DNA of 47,931 bases from Pleurocapsales cyanobacterium LEGE 10410 (GCA_015207195.1 JADEXJ010000033.1:1-47931), one strand, 5' to 3'; counted from the stretch's first letter, positions 33,990 through 43,159 are shown. Notes: generated by a model from the sequence alone, not told the origin. Numbers and translations are program-made.

Positions 33990-36900
33990 TTAATTAACTT
34001 TTATCAACGAAGAATTGAATCCTTGGTTATTAAAATCTTCGCCTCTCAAAATAGTAAGGTACTGTTTTAGTTTTTGTTTCAGCTCTGAATTTAATTTATC
34101 GAGAGTATTTTTCGACTTTTCAATCCAATTTTCATCTGTATCCATGCACCCCTCTAATGTATAAATACCCTCTTTATTGGGGGGAGTGGTTACGGAGTTA
34201 AGAGGTGGCTCAATACCGTATTGCGTCTGCATTCTATCTTGATGTTCTCGATTCCTTTCGAGCTGTTCGAGTTCTTTTCGAGCTTTCTCTTCTCGTTGCT
34301 CAATTCGATACTGCAATACCTCAAGGGCAAAAATAGTATCTTCTTTAGCTAGGGAATAATATCTAATCTGTTCTCCTCGTTTACCCTTTTTACGAGAAAC
34401 AGTTTTCAGTCCCAATTGACCGATTAATACACCCAGCAGCCACATCGGTTTACAGTTTTCGGGAATAGTGAGATTGAGAATATGCTTAATATGAACTCTA
34501 GAGGCGATCGCTATCTCTGTCATTTTTGTTACATCAGAGTCGCTAGCACAGATTTCTTCACCCTCCATTAAACGAGTAACCAGTTTGGGCAAGCCTAGAT
34601 TGTAACGAGCCAGCCATTTACTTGAGTAGTTATGCCAATCCATACACAAAGGTAAATTATCCCTTTCTTTCAAATCTTTATCGGCAACTATTTGTGGAGG
34701 TGCGGGATATTCTCGATTGGTATTAGGGTCAACAATTTTACCTTCAGAGTTAGCCAGCAGAGATTCTAAGGCGATTAACTGACTAATCAGACATCCTTGT
34801 GCATCCTTCCTAACAAGCTCCTCTGTAACATCCATGCCATAATCGCGCTTGATGCGGTACTTTTCGCATTCAACTATTTCCTCTGGCTCTAAATAATCTT
34901 TAGCTTGACGAGATAGGTATTCGGTCGAGCTGATATCATTGGCATTAACTATTGCTAATTGATGGGCAGTATCTAAATAGCGACCAACTTCAAGCATTTT
35001 GTTTTTAACCATTACGTCACTGTCCGATTCTACAGTAGTAATGTTATATGCCATTTCTTCTAGTAAAGTTAAAAGGTCATCTCGAAGATTATTAATCGAA
35101 TAATTACGTTGGGCTTCAATTTCACAGTAAGCATTTAACGCCCAATCTTTTTCTGCTCCTCTAGTACCGCTTTCAGGGTTAATACGAATTAAAAAAGCTG
35201 TCATTTGATTGAGTTGCAGCATACTTTTTTTAATCTTTTCGGCACTAGTTTCTTGGTAGCCAAAAGGAGGACGAGGAGCGACCCAGATGTGCAAAGGTAC
35301 TTGGTGGCGATAGCGATGTAGAGCCTGAGCGCATTCTGTTGCCGATTGAGAAACCGCATGAAATGCCCCAAAAACCGCATCGAAATGATAGTCACAGATG
35401 TCTACTCCCGTACCCAAGCTAGGGGAAGCTAAAAGAGCATCGACATTTTTTACTTGGTTCGAGATATCTTTGATAAATGCTTTATTCTCCTTAGAACCGC
35501 TATTATCGGCATGGATCGACCAAATACGTAGTTGACTACCTTTTTGGGAGTTAAGCCCTGTTTCTGGCTCAAATAACGACCGCTGTTCGTCAACCTGAAC
35601 TGCCATCATTGCCTCTAACTTCTTGATGAACTTTTTCGAGTCACTAACCACCATGATTTTTAGTCCCATCATCAAAGCAGTGGAAATCTTAGCTACTAAG
35701 GCACTGCTGTCTCGATCTTCGTAGAAATGTACTTCTCTGCCAGCCTGTCTGTATTCGTTTTTGATAATAAAAGGAACTTCCCCTTCTGGGCGCATAGCGC
35801 GGAAGAAATCTACGGTAACATCGTTCATGTGAGCATCGGCTAGGACGACTAGCTTGGCTTTACCGATGATGTATTCTAAAACTTCTAAAATTTCAGCCCG
35901 ATGTTCTTTACAGGTGTTGCTGTGGAGTAGATGGGCTAAATTCTGACAGGCTTCATCGACGAACACGCAATCGTATTCGTTGTACTGAGTTTGCAGCTTG
36001 TAGAGGCTGTCTAAGGTAATGGAAAGACTGAGTGCTTTAGCCAATTGTCCCTGAGAGATTTCCGAGTACATCTGGGTAGATAATCGCTCGGAAAGATTCT
36101 TCATCAGGTTGACCCGATGACCGATGTTGAGAAATCTCGCACGAGGATGCTCTCTACGGAGTTTTGCTAGCAATTCCGTCTTACCAGTCCCCATACCACT
36201 TTCTATCGCTATTAGACCCCTTGTAGGCAGGCTGAGGGCATCGCTGAGGTATTGGGTGTTGAGGGTAACGTTAGCAGGATACTTTTTACTCAGTCCCCAG
36301 GTTTTTTTTCTAGATTTTCTGAGATAGTCTTTAAGAGCTAAAGCGCGGTCTAGAATTTTGGCAACTAGGGATAAAGCACGCTTGCCATTGGCGGTAACAA
36401 AATCATCGACTCCTTTTTCTGAACCTTCGGGTAAAGATGCGATCGAACAGGATGCCCCCGCAGCCTCGATAACTTTACCAGTCATGACACTGGCTAAATG
36501 AACTGCATGACGAGTGCTGGGCTTTTCGTCGTTGTCGAACAGGATGATAAACTTACGCCCTTTACTTACCATTGGCATTAAGTCGGGGTGTAGGTAATCT
36601 ATGCCAGTCACTTGGTTTTTAACTCGACCCATCCAGATTCCAGGAAGGGCGATCGCTACAAAACCTAGAGAAAGCAAACAAGCAGCTTTCTTTTCTCCTT
36701 CGGTCAGGATAATCGGAATTTCGGGATGTTTTGCTATCCACGACCAAAAGCAGTAGTTATCAGTAGGTTCTGTATTTGGTCTGGAAGGAAATTGCCCTAA
36801 AGGACGACGCGAAGCTAGTGCCGTGGCATACCGCGACCCATACAAATTGGCTGGCAGAAAGGCAGCAGGTTTAACTCCACCTTTGAGGCAATCTGAGAGG

Positions 36901-37421
36901 GAACGTTTTTGTCCTGTGGATGAGAGGGAGTAGCCAGATGAACGTTTTGCTGGCGGAAGTTTATCGGCAAGTCTTAGGGATAGGGGAGAGCGATAGCGTT
37001 TAATGCGGTAGCGTCTGGCTACCTTGTCCCAGATGTGCGTTGGAACGTCGAAGTAGGTAGGGTGACTTTCGCTCTTTGGCGGGGACTCGTATTTGATCGG
37101 TTTGCCTTTTTCGTCAATGCGGGGGCGATCTGGTTTAAAACGTCCGTAGTCCCATTTAAGCCAGTTGTTATGGGGGTCTAAGCCAGAAATCCAATAGCCA
37201 CCAGCTTCAGTGTGAGCATAGCGGTGTAACCATTTATCTCGCACCCGACCGTCGTTACGCCGTTCGGAGTTGGGGAGAAAGGAGAAAAGGTGATTTTTCG
37301 GTTCTGTGCCTTGAAGCGAAAGTAAATTGAGGGCGGTTAACTGGTCATCAACGGAACTTTCGCGCCATTCAGTTAGGTGATGGGGGCGGATGGAAAAGTC
37401 TTGGTGCAAATCTGACTTCAC
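33990..37421 (-). CDS. CyRepA1-type plasmid replication protein
   Basis: A large initiator of 1143 residues. A DUF3854/TOPRIM-like part lies at about residues 235-350, with Glu241 (IILTEGEKKAA) and Asp296/Asp298 (FIILFDNDEK). A P-loop helicase part follows, with Walker A GMGTGKT at 409-415 and Walker B VFVDEA around 487-491. A helical C-terminus is charged and low in complexity near the end. This matches the cyanobacterial CyRepA1 family, in which primase-like and helicase parts are fused. The gene lies immediately downstream of the iteron region. Residues of about 188-212 (NLYGSRYATALASRRPLGQ) look like an in-frame dispersed repeat insertion in a linker. It is the main candidate for replication initiation. 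Confidence 0.88.
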   Translation of the reverse strand: MKSDLHQDFSIRPHHLTEWRESSVDDQLTALNLLSLQGTEPKNHLFSFLPNSERRNDGRVRDKWLHRYAHTEAGGYWISGLDPHNNWLKWDYGRFKPDRPRIDEKGKPIKYESPPKSESHPTYFDVPTHIWDKVARRYRIKRYRSPLSLRLADKLPPAKRSSGYSLSSTGQKRSLSDCLKGGVKPAAFLPANLYGSRYATALASRRPLGQFPSRPNTEPTDNYCFWSWIAKHPEIPIILTEGEKKAACLLSLGFVAIALPGIWMGRVKNQVTGIDYLHPDLMPMVSKGRKFIILFDNDEKPSTRHAVHLASVMTGKVIEAAGASCSIASLPEGSEKGVDDFVTANGKRALSLVAKILDRALALKDYLRKSRKKTWGLSKKYPANVTLNTQYLSDALSLPTRGLIAIESGMGTGKTELLAKLRREHPRARFLNIGHRVNLMKNLSERLSTQMYSEISQGQLAKALSLSITLDSLYKLQTQYNEYDCVFVDEACQNLAHLLHSNTCKEHRAEILEVLEYIIGKAKLVVLADAHMNDVTVDFFRAMRPEGEVPFIIKNEYRQAGREVHFYEDRDSSALVAKISTALMMGLKIMVVSDSKKFIKKLEAMMAVQVDEQRSLFEPETGLNSQKGSQLRIWSIHADNSGSKENKAFIKDISNQVKNVDALLASPSLGTGVDICDYHFDAVFGAFHAVSQSATECAQALHRYRHQVPLHIWVAPRPPFGYQETSAEKIKKSMLQLNQMTAFLIRINPESGTRGAEKDWALNAYCEIEAQRNYSINNLRDDLLTLLEEMAYNITTVESDSDVMVKNKMLEVGRYLDTAHQLAIVNANDISSTEYLSRQAKDYLEPEEIVECEKYRIKRDYGMDVTEELVRKDAQGCLISQLIALESLLANSEGKIVDPNTNREYPAPPQIVADKDLKERDNLPLCMDWHNYSSKWLARYNLGLPKLVTRLMEGEEICASDSDVTKMTEIAIASRVHIKHILNLTIPENCKPMWLLGVLIGQLGLKTVSRKKGKRGEQIRYYSLAKEDTIFALEVLQYRIEQREEKARKELEQLERNREHQDRMQTQYGIEPPLNSVTTPPNKEGIYTLEGCMDTDENWIEKSKNTLDKLNSELKQKLKQYLTILRGEDFNNQGFNSSLIKVN
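36791..36843. repeat. Dispersed palindromic element inside the replication gene
   Basis: TTGCCCTAAAGGAC and GGCATACCGCGACCCATAC bracket about 50 bp. A related element lies between genes at 40715-40764 and, read on the opposite strand, has TTGCCCTAAAAGAC and GGGATACCGC in the same order. In the protein it encodes a Ser/Arg/Ala-rich linker between domains. Confidence 0.5.
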
Positions 37422-37514
37422 GGTCTTTTAAGTGAGTAAATTGCGAACAATCCGTCCATCTAAGCAGTTTTTAATATTTCGTTTTTTAGAACCGATCGTT
37501 ACTCTTTACTCCTG

Positions 37515-37873
37515 GTTGTTCTAAAACGCTGAAACGTATGTATATCAACAAACCAATTTTTAGTTTATCGGGGGATGTGGATGTTTTTATCGGGGGATGT
37601 GGATGCTTTTATCGGGGGATGTGGATGCTTTTGTTCTAAAGCCCTAAACTATACGCCGTATGCTTTTAAAGCCAATTTTTTGAGTTTTTTTGTTTAGAAC
37701 AAAAAATTATGATTTAGAACACTGAAATAACCAACGTATGTCGGGAAAGTAGAATAGTTTATCGGGAGATGTGGATGTTTTTGTTCTAAAGCTCTAAGCT
37801 TCATACCGTATACCTTTTAAGCTTTTTTTACTTTGGTTCTAAAACAAAAAATTAGAACATATCCACATCGAGC
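37515..37873. other. oriV: Candidate replication origin with composite iterons
   Basis: TTTATCGGGGGATGTGGATG occurs at 37564, 37586 and 37608 (22-bp spacing), with a fourth copy (one change) at 37758. A reversed ATCCACATCG lies at 37861. Copies three and four are each followed by TTGTTCTAAAGC(C/T)CTAA and a CCGTAT(G/A) word, so a composite block recurs at 150 bp. Further GTTCTAAA and TTAGAAC words occur in both orientations, and AT-rich runs surround them. It lies just upstream of the initiator gene. The interval 37422-37985 holds no gene. Confidence 0.82.
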
Positions 37874-37985
37874 GACAAAGTACTAACATTTACGCTATTT
37901 TGTGGAATGATATGTCAATGTTTAATTGATTGCTAAAGCAGTGCTTTTTGGCAGAATATGAAGCTCATGCAACAATCAGTGAAGC

Positions 37986-39569
37986 TCAGATTTCTAGTAG
38001 CTTGCAAATCTTTTGGTTCAATTTTTGGGTAATAGGACGTTCACCACGCTCGATCAGAGAAATAAGTTTCTGAGAAACTCCTAAAAAACCAGCAAGTTGA
38101 GCCTGACTCCAACCTTTGGCTTTTCTCTCTTTTCTTACTCGGTCGCCAGTTAAACACTTGTTAGATGCTGAATTTTTTTCGGTTCTCGATTGTGATGGTT
38201 TGATTCTGCCAGTAGTTCCACTAGCTAAAAGTTCGGGAATAGGAGTTGGAGGCTTAATGCATATGTATGCATCTAGTAAAGTTTCTAGATAGCCTTTGGG
38301 ATTTTTTTGTGGTGATTCTGGTCTTAACTCTTCTGGATAAGTTAGAGTATCAAACTCGATTTGCCAATTTAATTTGTTTAATAGGACTAAAGCACTATCC
38401 CAGCATTGTTTGAGATCGTAGGCTTTACGATAATCCGAACGAGCTTTAGAAATTGCTGGTTTGGGAAGAGCAATTTCTAGCAGTTCTTCAACCCTATATT
38501 TACCATGTTTACGAACTCGACTATCCAAGGTCAGGTGTATCGCTAACCTGAGAGCCAATTCATTATGATAGGGATCGATTGCTAGAACTTGTTTTGCTAG
38601 ATAGCCAAATTGATATAAAGCTTGTCGAGATGTTGCTCCCGCTTTATTCAAAAAATCTCTAGTCCATAATCCAGGTTGTACCGTAAGGTAAATATCATCG
38701 GGACTTTCTATTTTGCCCTCTAAATTATATTGACCGATTGGTTTAACATACACATTCCACATTCTTCCCACTGGTGCAGAGGCAATTATTTGTCCTTTAT
38801 AGTTTTTGCCTTCAATCCAAACCGCTTTAACTAATAAACAATCGAGAGCAAAAGCAGTAGTAGCAATTTCTCGTAGCTTTTCACGTTTAGATTTTTTATG
38901 ATTTCTGTCCCAACCAAACTCTTGAATAATATTGCTGACCTTAAGATTAAATTGACTTTCCCAGGGTCTTTCTTGAGTCATAGCATGAGCAGCAAAAATC
39001 AAGTGAAGCTTGGCAGTTGTAAAGCCAAATTTGTCGATAATTTGCTGGGCTTCGTTCCAAGGAAGTAATGTAATATCGCCTGGACTACTGATATAATGTT
39101 CGATGTAGTTTTTGAAATTAGTTTTGGCTTTGTGTCGCAAATAGGCAATGCCATCAGCATCTTGTTGCCACAAATCTTTTCTGGTACAAGCTTCCATACT
39201 AGAAAACATTACCGCAGCAGAGGGTAATTTGGCTACATCTTTCAGTTGTGGCTCGCATTTTAGTAAATCTACATCAGCTGATTGGGTAGCTATTACACGA
39301 ATAGTTTCTTCTTGATGCTCTAAATGTTCTGTTAAGCTATTAACTATTTCCGTAGTAAGTTCTTTAACGCGAGCTTTGTCTTTGACCAGAGTAGGTAAGT
39401 TCCAAGTTTCTTTTAATAGTTTAACAGCTATCTTTTTAGCTGTAGCTTGAATATCTCCCCAATATCCTGCTTGGATTTGTGCCAGAATAAATTTTCTATT
39501 GCCAAAAATATGGGCATCAACCTCTGCTAACAAATTATGGTGACTAATAGTAAAAGAGTTTTCTGACAT
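37986..39569 (-). CDS. XRE-type HTH protein with a long N-terminal domain, possible replication or copy-control factor
   Basis: A protein of 527 residues. The C-terminal 60 residues are a clear XRE helix-turn-helix (RKERKAKGWSQAQLAGFLGV, SQKLISLIERGERPI). The first 440 residues are a soluble, mostly helical domain of unknown family. The stretch AKLHLIFAAHAMTQ to IQEFGWDRNHKKSKREKLRE could be a winged-helix segment like those of plasmid initiators, but this is only an impression. The gene directly precedes the iteron region on the same strand as the initiator. It could bind the iterons, regulate the initiator, or help replication. Confidence 0.65.
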   Translation of the reverse strand: MSENSFTISHHNLLAEVDAHIFGNRKFILAQIQAGYWGDIQATAKKIAVKLLKETWNLPTLVKDKARVKELTTEIVNSLTEHLEHQEETIRVIATQSADVDLLKCEPQLKDVAKLPSAAVMFSSMEACTRKDLWQQDADGIAYLRHKAKTNFKNYIEHYISSPGDITLLPWNEAQQIIDKFGFTTAKLHLIFAAHAMTQERPWESQFNLKVSNIIQEFGWDRNHKKSKREKLREIATTAFALDCLLVKAVWIEGKNYKGQIIASAPVGRMWNVYVKPIGQYNLEGKIESPDDIYLTVQPGLWTRDFLNKAGATSRQALYQFGYLAKQVLAIDPYHNELALRLAIHLTLDSRVRKHGKYRVEELLEIALPKPAISKARSDYRKAYDLKQCWDSALVLLNKLNWQIEFDTLTYPEELRPESPQKNPKGYLETLLDAYICIKPPTPIPELLASGTTGRIKPSQSRTEKNSASNKCLTGDRVRKERKAKGWSQAQLAGFLGVSQKLISLIERGERPITQKLNQKICKLLEI

Positions 39570-39899
39570 ACGATAATCTTTAAAGTATTATTTTTGGTCA
39601 GGCTATACGAAATTCAAGTAAATGCAGACTGAAAATGAGCGAAAATCGCCGTTTAAGATTATGTATGATTTTAGCCCTCCTTTTTTCTGATTCGCACTAC
39701 GTGTTAGATGTTTAGTCTAGAGTTCTAGTTGATTTCGTTTCTTTCTGCTTTTCCAAGGTGAAGACTGGCTAAGTTTTTTTGCTTTTGTGAATATTCATTC
39801 CAGTTTGTTCTAAATTTAGGTACGTGACGCTCGACCCGAATACGGTTATTCGTTAGTTTTCTATGTTACATTAAAATCTGTACAGGTTTATGTCAGGAT
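39570..39899. other. Gene-free interval upstream of the YefM/YoeB pair
   Basis: It contains the divergent promoters of the XRE gene and the antitoxin gene. TTGTTCTAAA at 39807 matches the origin word. TACATTAAAATCTGTACA at 39866-39883 is a weak inverted repeat 16 bp before the antitoxin ATG and could be the YefM operator. No reading frame or RNA is evident. Confidence 0.4.
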
Positions 39900-40202
39900 A
39901 TGATACCGACAACAGATTCAATTGCTTACACCAATGCCAGAAATGGATTAGCATCTCTACTCGATCGAGTCAGTAAGAACTCAGAAATTGTCATTATCAA
40001 TCGTCGAAATAAGCCCGATGTGGCTTTAATTAGTAAAGAAGAGTTAGACAGTTTACTAGAGACAGTTTATCTATTACGCTCTCCTGCTAATGCCAGAGAG
40101 CTATTTAAAGCTATAGAAGAGTCTAAACAGATGGATGATGCGACAGTTGAGCCTCAATCCGTAGAAGACTTATGCGAGGATTTGGGCATTGTCAGGGAAT
40201 AA
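39900..40202 (+). CDS. yefM: YefM/Phd-family antitoxin
   Basis: An antitoxin of 100 residues. The N-terminal DNA-binding Phd/YefM fold reads SIAYTNARNGLASLLDRVSKNSEIVIINRR, then NKPDVALISKEELDSLLETVYLLRSP, both strongly conserved in the family. The acidic C-terminus (DDATVEPQSVEDLCEDLG) would wrap and block the toxin. It overlaps the toxin gene by 14 bases. The complex should repress its own promoter. Confidence 0.9.
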   Translation: MIPTTDSIAYTNARNGLASLLDRVSKNSEIVIINRRNKPDVALISKEELDSLLETVYLLRSPANARELFKAIEESKQMDDATVEPQSVEDLCEDLGIVRE

Positions 40203-40557
40203 AGTTTGGAGTCCTACGGACAGTTCAATCGGCGGGAAACCCGCACGGATTGACTGTCCTATTTTTACTCCTACCTTTCGAGAACATCTACTTTGGTGGG
40301 CAAAGAAGGACTCTGCCAACAGCGCGATTACACATGGCGACGCAGGTTCGCCGTGTCTCGCGCTCAAAGTCAATAAAATTTTAGATTTAGTAGAGGTAGT
40401 TTGCCAGCAACCATTTAAAGGAATTGGTAAGCCAGAACCCCTCAAATATGTTGATTCTAATATTTGGTCGCGACGAATCAATTTAGAACATCGTTTGGTC
40501 TACCGTATCAAAGACAATCGCATTTACTTTTTACAATGTCGTTATCATTACGACTAA
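40189..40557 (+). CDS. yoeB: YoeB-like mRNA interferase carrying two in-frame palindromic insertions
   Basis: The conserved YoeB core is clear: FTPTFREHLLWWAKKD, LALKVNKILDLVEVV, PFKGIGKPEPLKY, SRRINLEHRLVYRI and a C-terminal LQCRYHYD with the catalytic His-Tyr. The usual length is about 85-90 residues; this frame has 123 codons. The excess falls in two places. One is residues 8-23 before FTPTF. The other is about residues 43-58 (SANSAITHGDAGSPCL) between KKD and LALKV. Both inserts coincide with DNA palindromes (40218-40259 and 40321-40364). The start is a TTG at 40189 after an AGGAT ribosome site. The second insert is close to the core fold, so activity is uncertain. Confidence 0.82.
   Translation: MSGNKVWSPTDSSIGGKPARIDCPIFTPTFREHLLWWAKKDSANSAITHGDAGSPCLALKVNKILDLVEVVCQQPFKGIGKPEPLKYVDSNIWSRRINLEHRLVYRIKDNRIYFLQCRYHYD
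40218..40259. repeat. Palindromic insertion 1 in the YoeB gene
   Basis: GGACAGT (40218-40224), CAATC and GCGGG pair with CCCGC, GATTG and ACTGTCC (40253-40259) around an AAA loop. The hairpin is 42 bp and keeps the frame open. The core resembles the palindrome at 2170 in layout. Confidence 0.75.
40321..40364. repeat. Palindromic insertion 2 in the YoeB gene
   Basis: AGCGCGA (40321-40327), ACAC and GGCGA pair with TCGCC, GTGT and TCGCGCT (40358-40364) around a seven-base loop. It is 44 bp long and read through in frame. Confidence 0.72.
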
Positions 40558-40603
40558 TGTTCCAGTTGTGGTCTAATAAGGATTTATGGCTGTTGACGCA
40601 GCG

Positions 40604-40764
40604 CGACAGTCCGTTGCGGAGGTTCCCTCGGTTGAAGGAACTGTCGTAAGAAGCGGATTAGCGTTGCGCCTTGATTTTACTCGCTCGCCGTTCTCTCTTT
40701 TATGCCCGCGCGACATATGCGAAGCGGTATCCCTTTAGGGACGAAGTTAGTCTTTTAGGGCAAT
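40604..40764. repeat. Intergenic palindrome cluster downstream of YoeB
   Basis: CGACAGT (40604-40610) pairs with ACTGTCG (40640-40646), with an inner GTTCC/GGAAC stem. A second element at 40715-40764 carries GGTATCCCTTTAGGGACGAA and AGTCTTTTAGGGCAAT. These relate to the elements at 1671, 2170, 21650 and 36791. The gene-free stretch 40558-40868 shows nothing else recognisable. Confidence 0.55.
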
Positions 40765-40868
40765 GCTAACAACAGCCTACTTGTTTTATTTGACTATCTA
40801 CCAAAGCTTTAGTTTTACGAATCTCGCATAGTTGATGTTGTAGACGTTTCGATAGAGTCATCTTGGCA

Positions 40869-42644
40869 TTAACCAATAGAAAATCCTTTAGATCTTTGCT
40901 TTGGCTTTTCTTGCTGCTTTAGATATCGTACAGATTCATTTAGTCTTTCCAAGTCAGGCTGGGTTAAATTAAACTCCTCGATTTCAATAATGCCTCCTCG
41001 TTCTCGCGCATCTGACGCTGCAAAAATAATGGACGAATCATCTTGGCGAGAAATAGTTAAGGTGAGGTCTCGTTTTTCAAGAGAATAAAGCTTACCTTGG
41101 AAACGGCGCGTTTCTCCTTCTGACTCTCCCAACTGCTTCAAAATATAGCTGGCAGAGTCATATACTTTATATCCCTCTTCTATTCTGTTGAGGCGAGCGA
41201 TATTATCTGGTGTTAAAAGCAACTGAGCTAACGAATTCATCTCTTGAGTTTGGGGCGAGGTATGCCAATCCTGATAAACTTGGACCTTTTTTTGCCATTT
41301 CTCTAGGTTGTTATTAGCTGTGGTTAACTTACGTTCGATGTCTTTTAACTTAGACTGATTTAATCGGATCTGAGTTTTTTTCTGTTCGATGAGGTCAGAA
41401 CTTACTCCAAAGGGATTGAGTAGAGAACGAGGGTTTCCCAACTGCTCAAGCTCTTGTTTTTGGTAATTAATTCTTTGTTTTCCAGATGCTAATAACCTTT
41501 CTAACCTGCTAACGTCTGTTTGAATACTATCTATTATTTCCTGCCTTGGTTCGGGGGGACGAGTTGAAAGCCATTGCTTTACATTCGATTTGATTTCTAA
41601 TAGTTTATAGTCAGTAAGTTCAGTCGGCTGTTGGTTTGTTTCTTCATCTTTTACATCATTGCTCAACTGTAACTCATGTTGTTTGAGCTTCGTCTGCGCC
41701 CTTGTGAAATCGTTATGAAGAGCAGACGGCAAATAACTCACCAGATCGATCTGGGACCATGTTATTCGTTTCGACTGGGGAATATTTACTCGTTGACCTA
41801 AACAAGCCAAATCCATAGCTGGTCGCTCTCGCTTTAAATCAAAACCAATACCCCTTTGAGAAATCAACTTAGGAAAAGAACCATTATGCAGCTTACTTCC
41901 CCTTACTTTCAAATCTCCCAATCGATAACTGATACGCTTTCTTCCCTTATCGGAAATAGTTGGTCTGACATCAATATCTAAACCCTGCAACCGACCGATA
42001 AACGTAGTTAAGTCGGTCTTGGACTCGCTCGCCTTGTCGATAGCAGCCTGTAGCTTAATACTCAATGGGATCTCTGGTAAAGTCGTGCGTTCGCCTGACA
42101 AAAATTCCTTAATTTCTCGTTTAATTCGTTGTGTTTGCCCGTGAGATAAGGCTTTTCGCTTTTTCTCTTTAGATGGAATAACAGTCGTCAGTTGTTCAGA
42201 TAATTCCAACTGTCGAAGGACCTCTTCAAACTTGTGCTTATCCTGCCAATCGTCTACTCGATTGCCGTCTAAGGTAATCATGTTGACCGCAATATGAATA
42301 TGGTCGTGGTCGTGATTCCAATCGTGTCCTGGGTCATCGCGATGGTGATCTACTACTACATATTGATTGTAGGTATAGCCCAGTTCTTCAACTGATCCCT
42401 TGGCAATTCTTGCTTTAACCTCATCTGCTACATAACCATCAGCAGTAGCAAAGCTCACAATTAGGTGCTTGACTGGCTTTTTAGTAGTCCTACGCTGGTC
42501 GGCACAATTATTAAATTCCTGGGTTAATTCTCCTGGTGTTCTTCCCGCAGCGTTCCCCCCAATAATTCTCGCTCCTTTATCTTCAGCTAGTAAGTAGCGA
42601 AATAAACCGCCAAAGTCACTGCCATGTTCGATATGACCGATCAT
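40869..42644 (-). CDS. Relaxase / mobilization nuclease (VirD2-like, MOBP type)
   Basis: A relaxase of 591 residues. The N-terminal 180 residues are the nicking domain, with the metal-binding histidines in NHDHDHIHIAVN (His111, 113, 115, 117) and a candidate catalytic tyrosine in LFRYLLAED (Tyr17). The segment VKHLIVSFATADGY is also typical of the Relaxase family. The rest is helical with coiled-coil stretches (residues 370-460) and a small domain near the end. It would nick at oriT and lead transfer with help from another plasmid's conjugation system. It is the last gene of the mob operon after mobC and a small RHH gene. No type IV secretion genes are seen in the window. Confidence 0.9.
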   Translation of the reverse strand: MIGHIEHGSDFGGLFRYLLAEDKGARIIGGNAAGRTPGELTQEFNNCADQRRTTKKPVKHLIVSFATADGYVADEVKARIAKGSVEELGYTYNQYVVVDHHRDDPGHDWNHDHDHIHIAVNMITLDGNRVDDWQDKHKFEEVLRQLELSEQLTTVIPSKEKKRKALSHGQTQRIKREIKEFLSGERTTLPEIPLSIKLQAAIDKASESKTDLTTFIGRLQGLDIDVRPTISDKGRKRISYRLGDLKVRGSKLHNGSFPKLISQRGIGFDLKRERPAMDLACLGQRVNIPQSKRITWSQIDLVSYLPSALHNDFTRAQTKLKQHELQLSNDVKDEETNQQPTELTDYKLLEIKSNVKQWLSTRPPEPRQEIIDSIQTDVSRLERLLASGKQRINYQKQELEQLGNPRSLLNPFGVSSDLIEQKKTQIRLNQSKLKDIERKLTTANNNLEKWQKKVQVYQDWHTSPQTQEMNSLAQLLLTPDNIARLNRIEEGYKVYDSASYILKQLGESEGETRRFQGKLYSLEKRDLTLTISRQDDSSIIFAASDARERGGIIEIEEFNLTQPDLERLNESVRYLKQQEKPKQRSKGFSIG

Positions 42645-42687
42645 AGTTCTACTGTAATTTAGAATGCCTGTCTTTTTTTCAAACCAT

Positions 42688-43095
42688 CTAAGATCGCGCT
42701 TCTAGTGGTTCCCTTAAGCCACGCTCGACAGCTTCACGCAAAGCTACTGCCTTTTTTACCAGCAGAGTTTGGTAAATTTGCATCAAGCCCCACAGTTCGG
42801 GTCTTTCTGCTTCACTGAGTGTATCTGCCTGCTGCTTTGAAAGCAGTTGACTCAACCTTAGATCTTGCTCTGATTCCATCTGTAATTCGCTCATTGCCAT
42901 AACTTCCCTATCGGACAGAGATTTGAGAGATTCTGAGAAATGGCGATCGCTATCATTTATAGGACTGGTAGAAGATAAAGATAGAGAAATGGCTTCAATC
43001 AATACATCAGTCAAATCGCGTCCGATTAGTTGGGCAAGTCCTTCGGCGCGGTTATAAACATCTTCTGGCAAATTTAAGGTAATTGGCTTATTCAT
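42688..43095 (-). CDS. Small RHH-like protein of the mobilization operon
   Basis: A protein of 135 residues. The N-terminus (KPITLNLPEDVYNRAEGLAQ) looks like a ribbon-helix-helix, followed by a long helical, charged region (MSELQMESEQDLRLSQLL, LVKKAVALREAVERGL). No family name is recognised. It lies between mobC and the relaxase on the same strand, so it may be an accessory relaxosome protein or the operon's repressor. Confidence 0.7.
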   Translation of the reverse strand: MNKPITLNLPEDVYNRAEGLAQLIGRDLTDVLIEAISLSLSSTSPINDSDRHFSESLKSLSDREVMAMSELQMESEQDLRLSQLLSKQQADTLSEAERPELWGLMQIYQTLLVKKAVALREAVERGLREPLEARS

Positions 43096-43159
43096 TAGTT
43101 TTAAATACTGAATTAGTTTTTAAATAAATTTATTACTACGGCTTCAGCCTAGCCGAATA

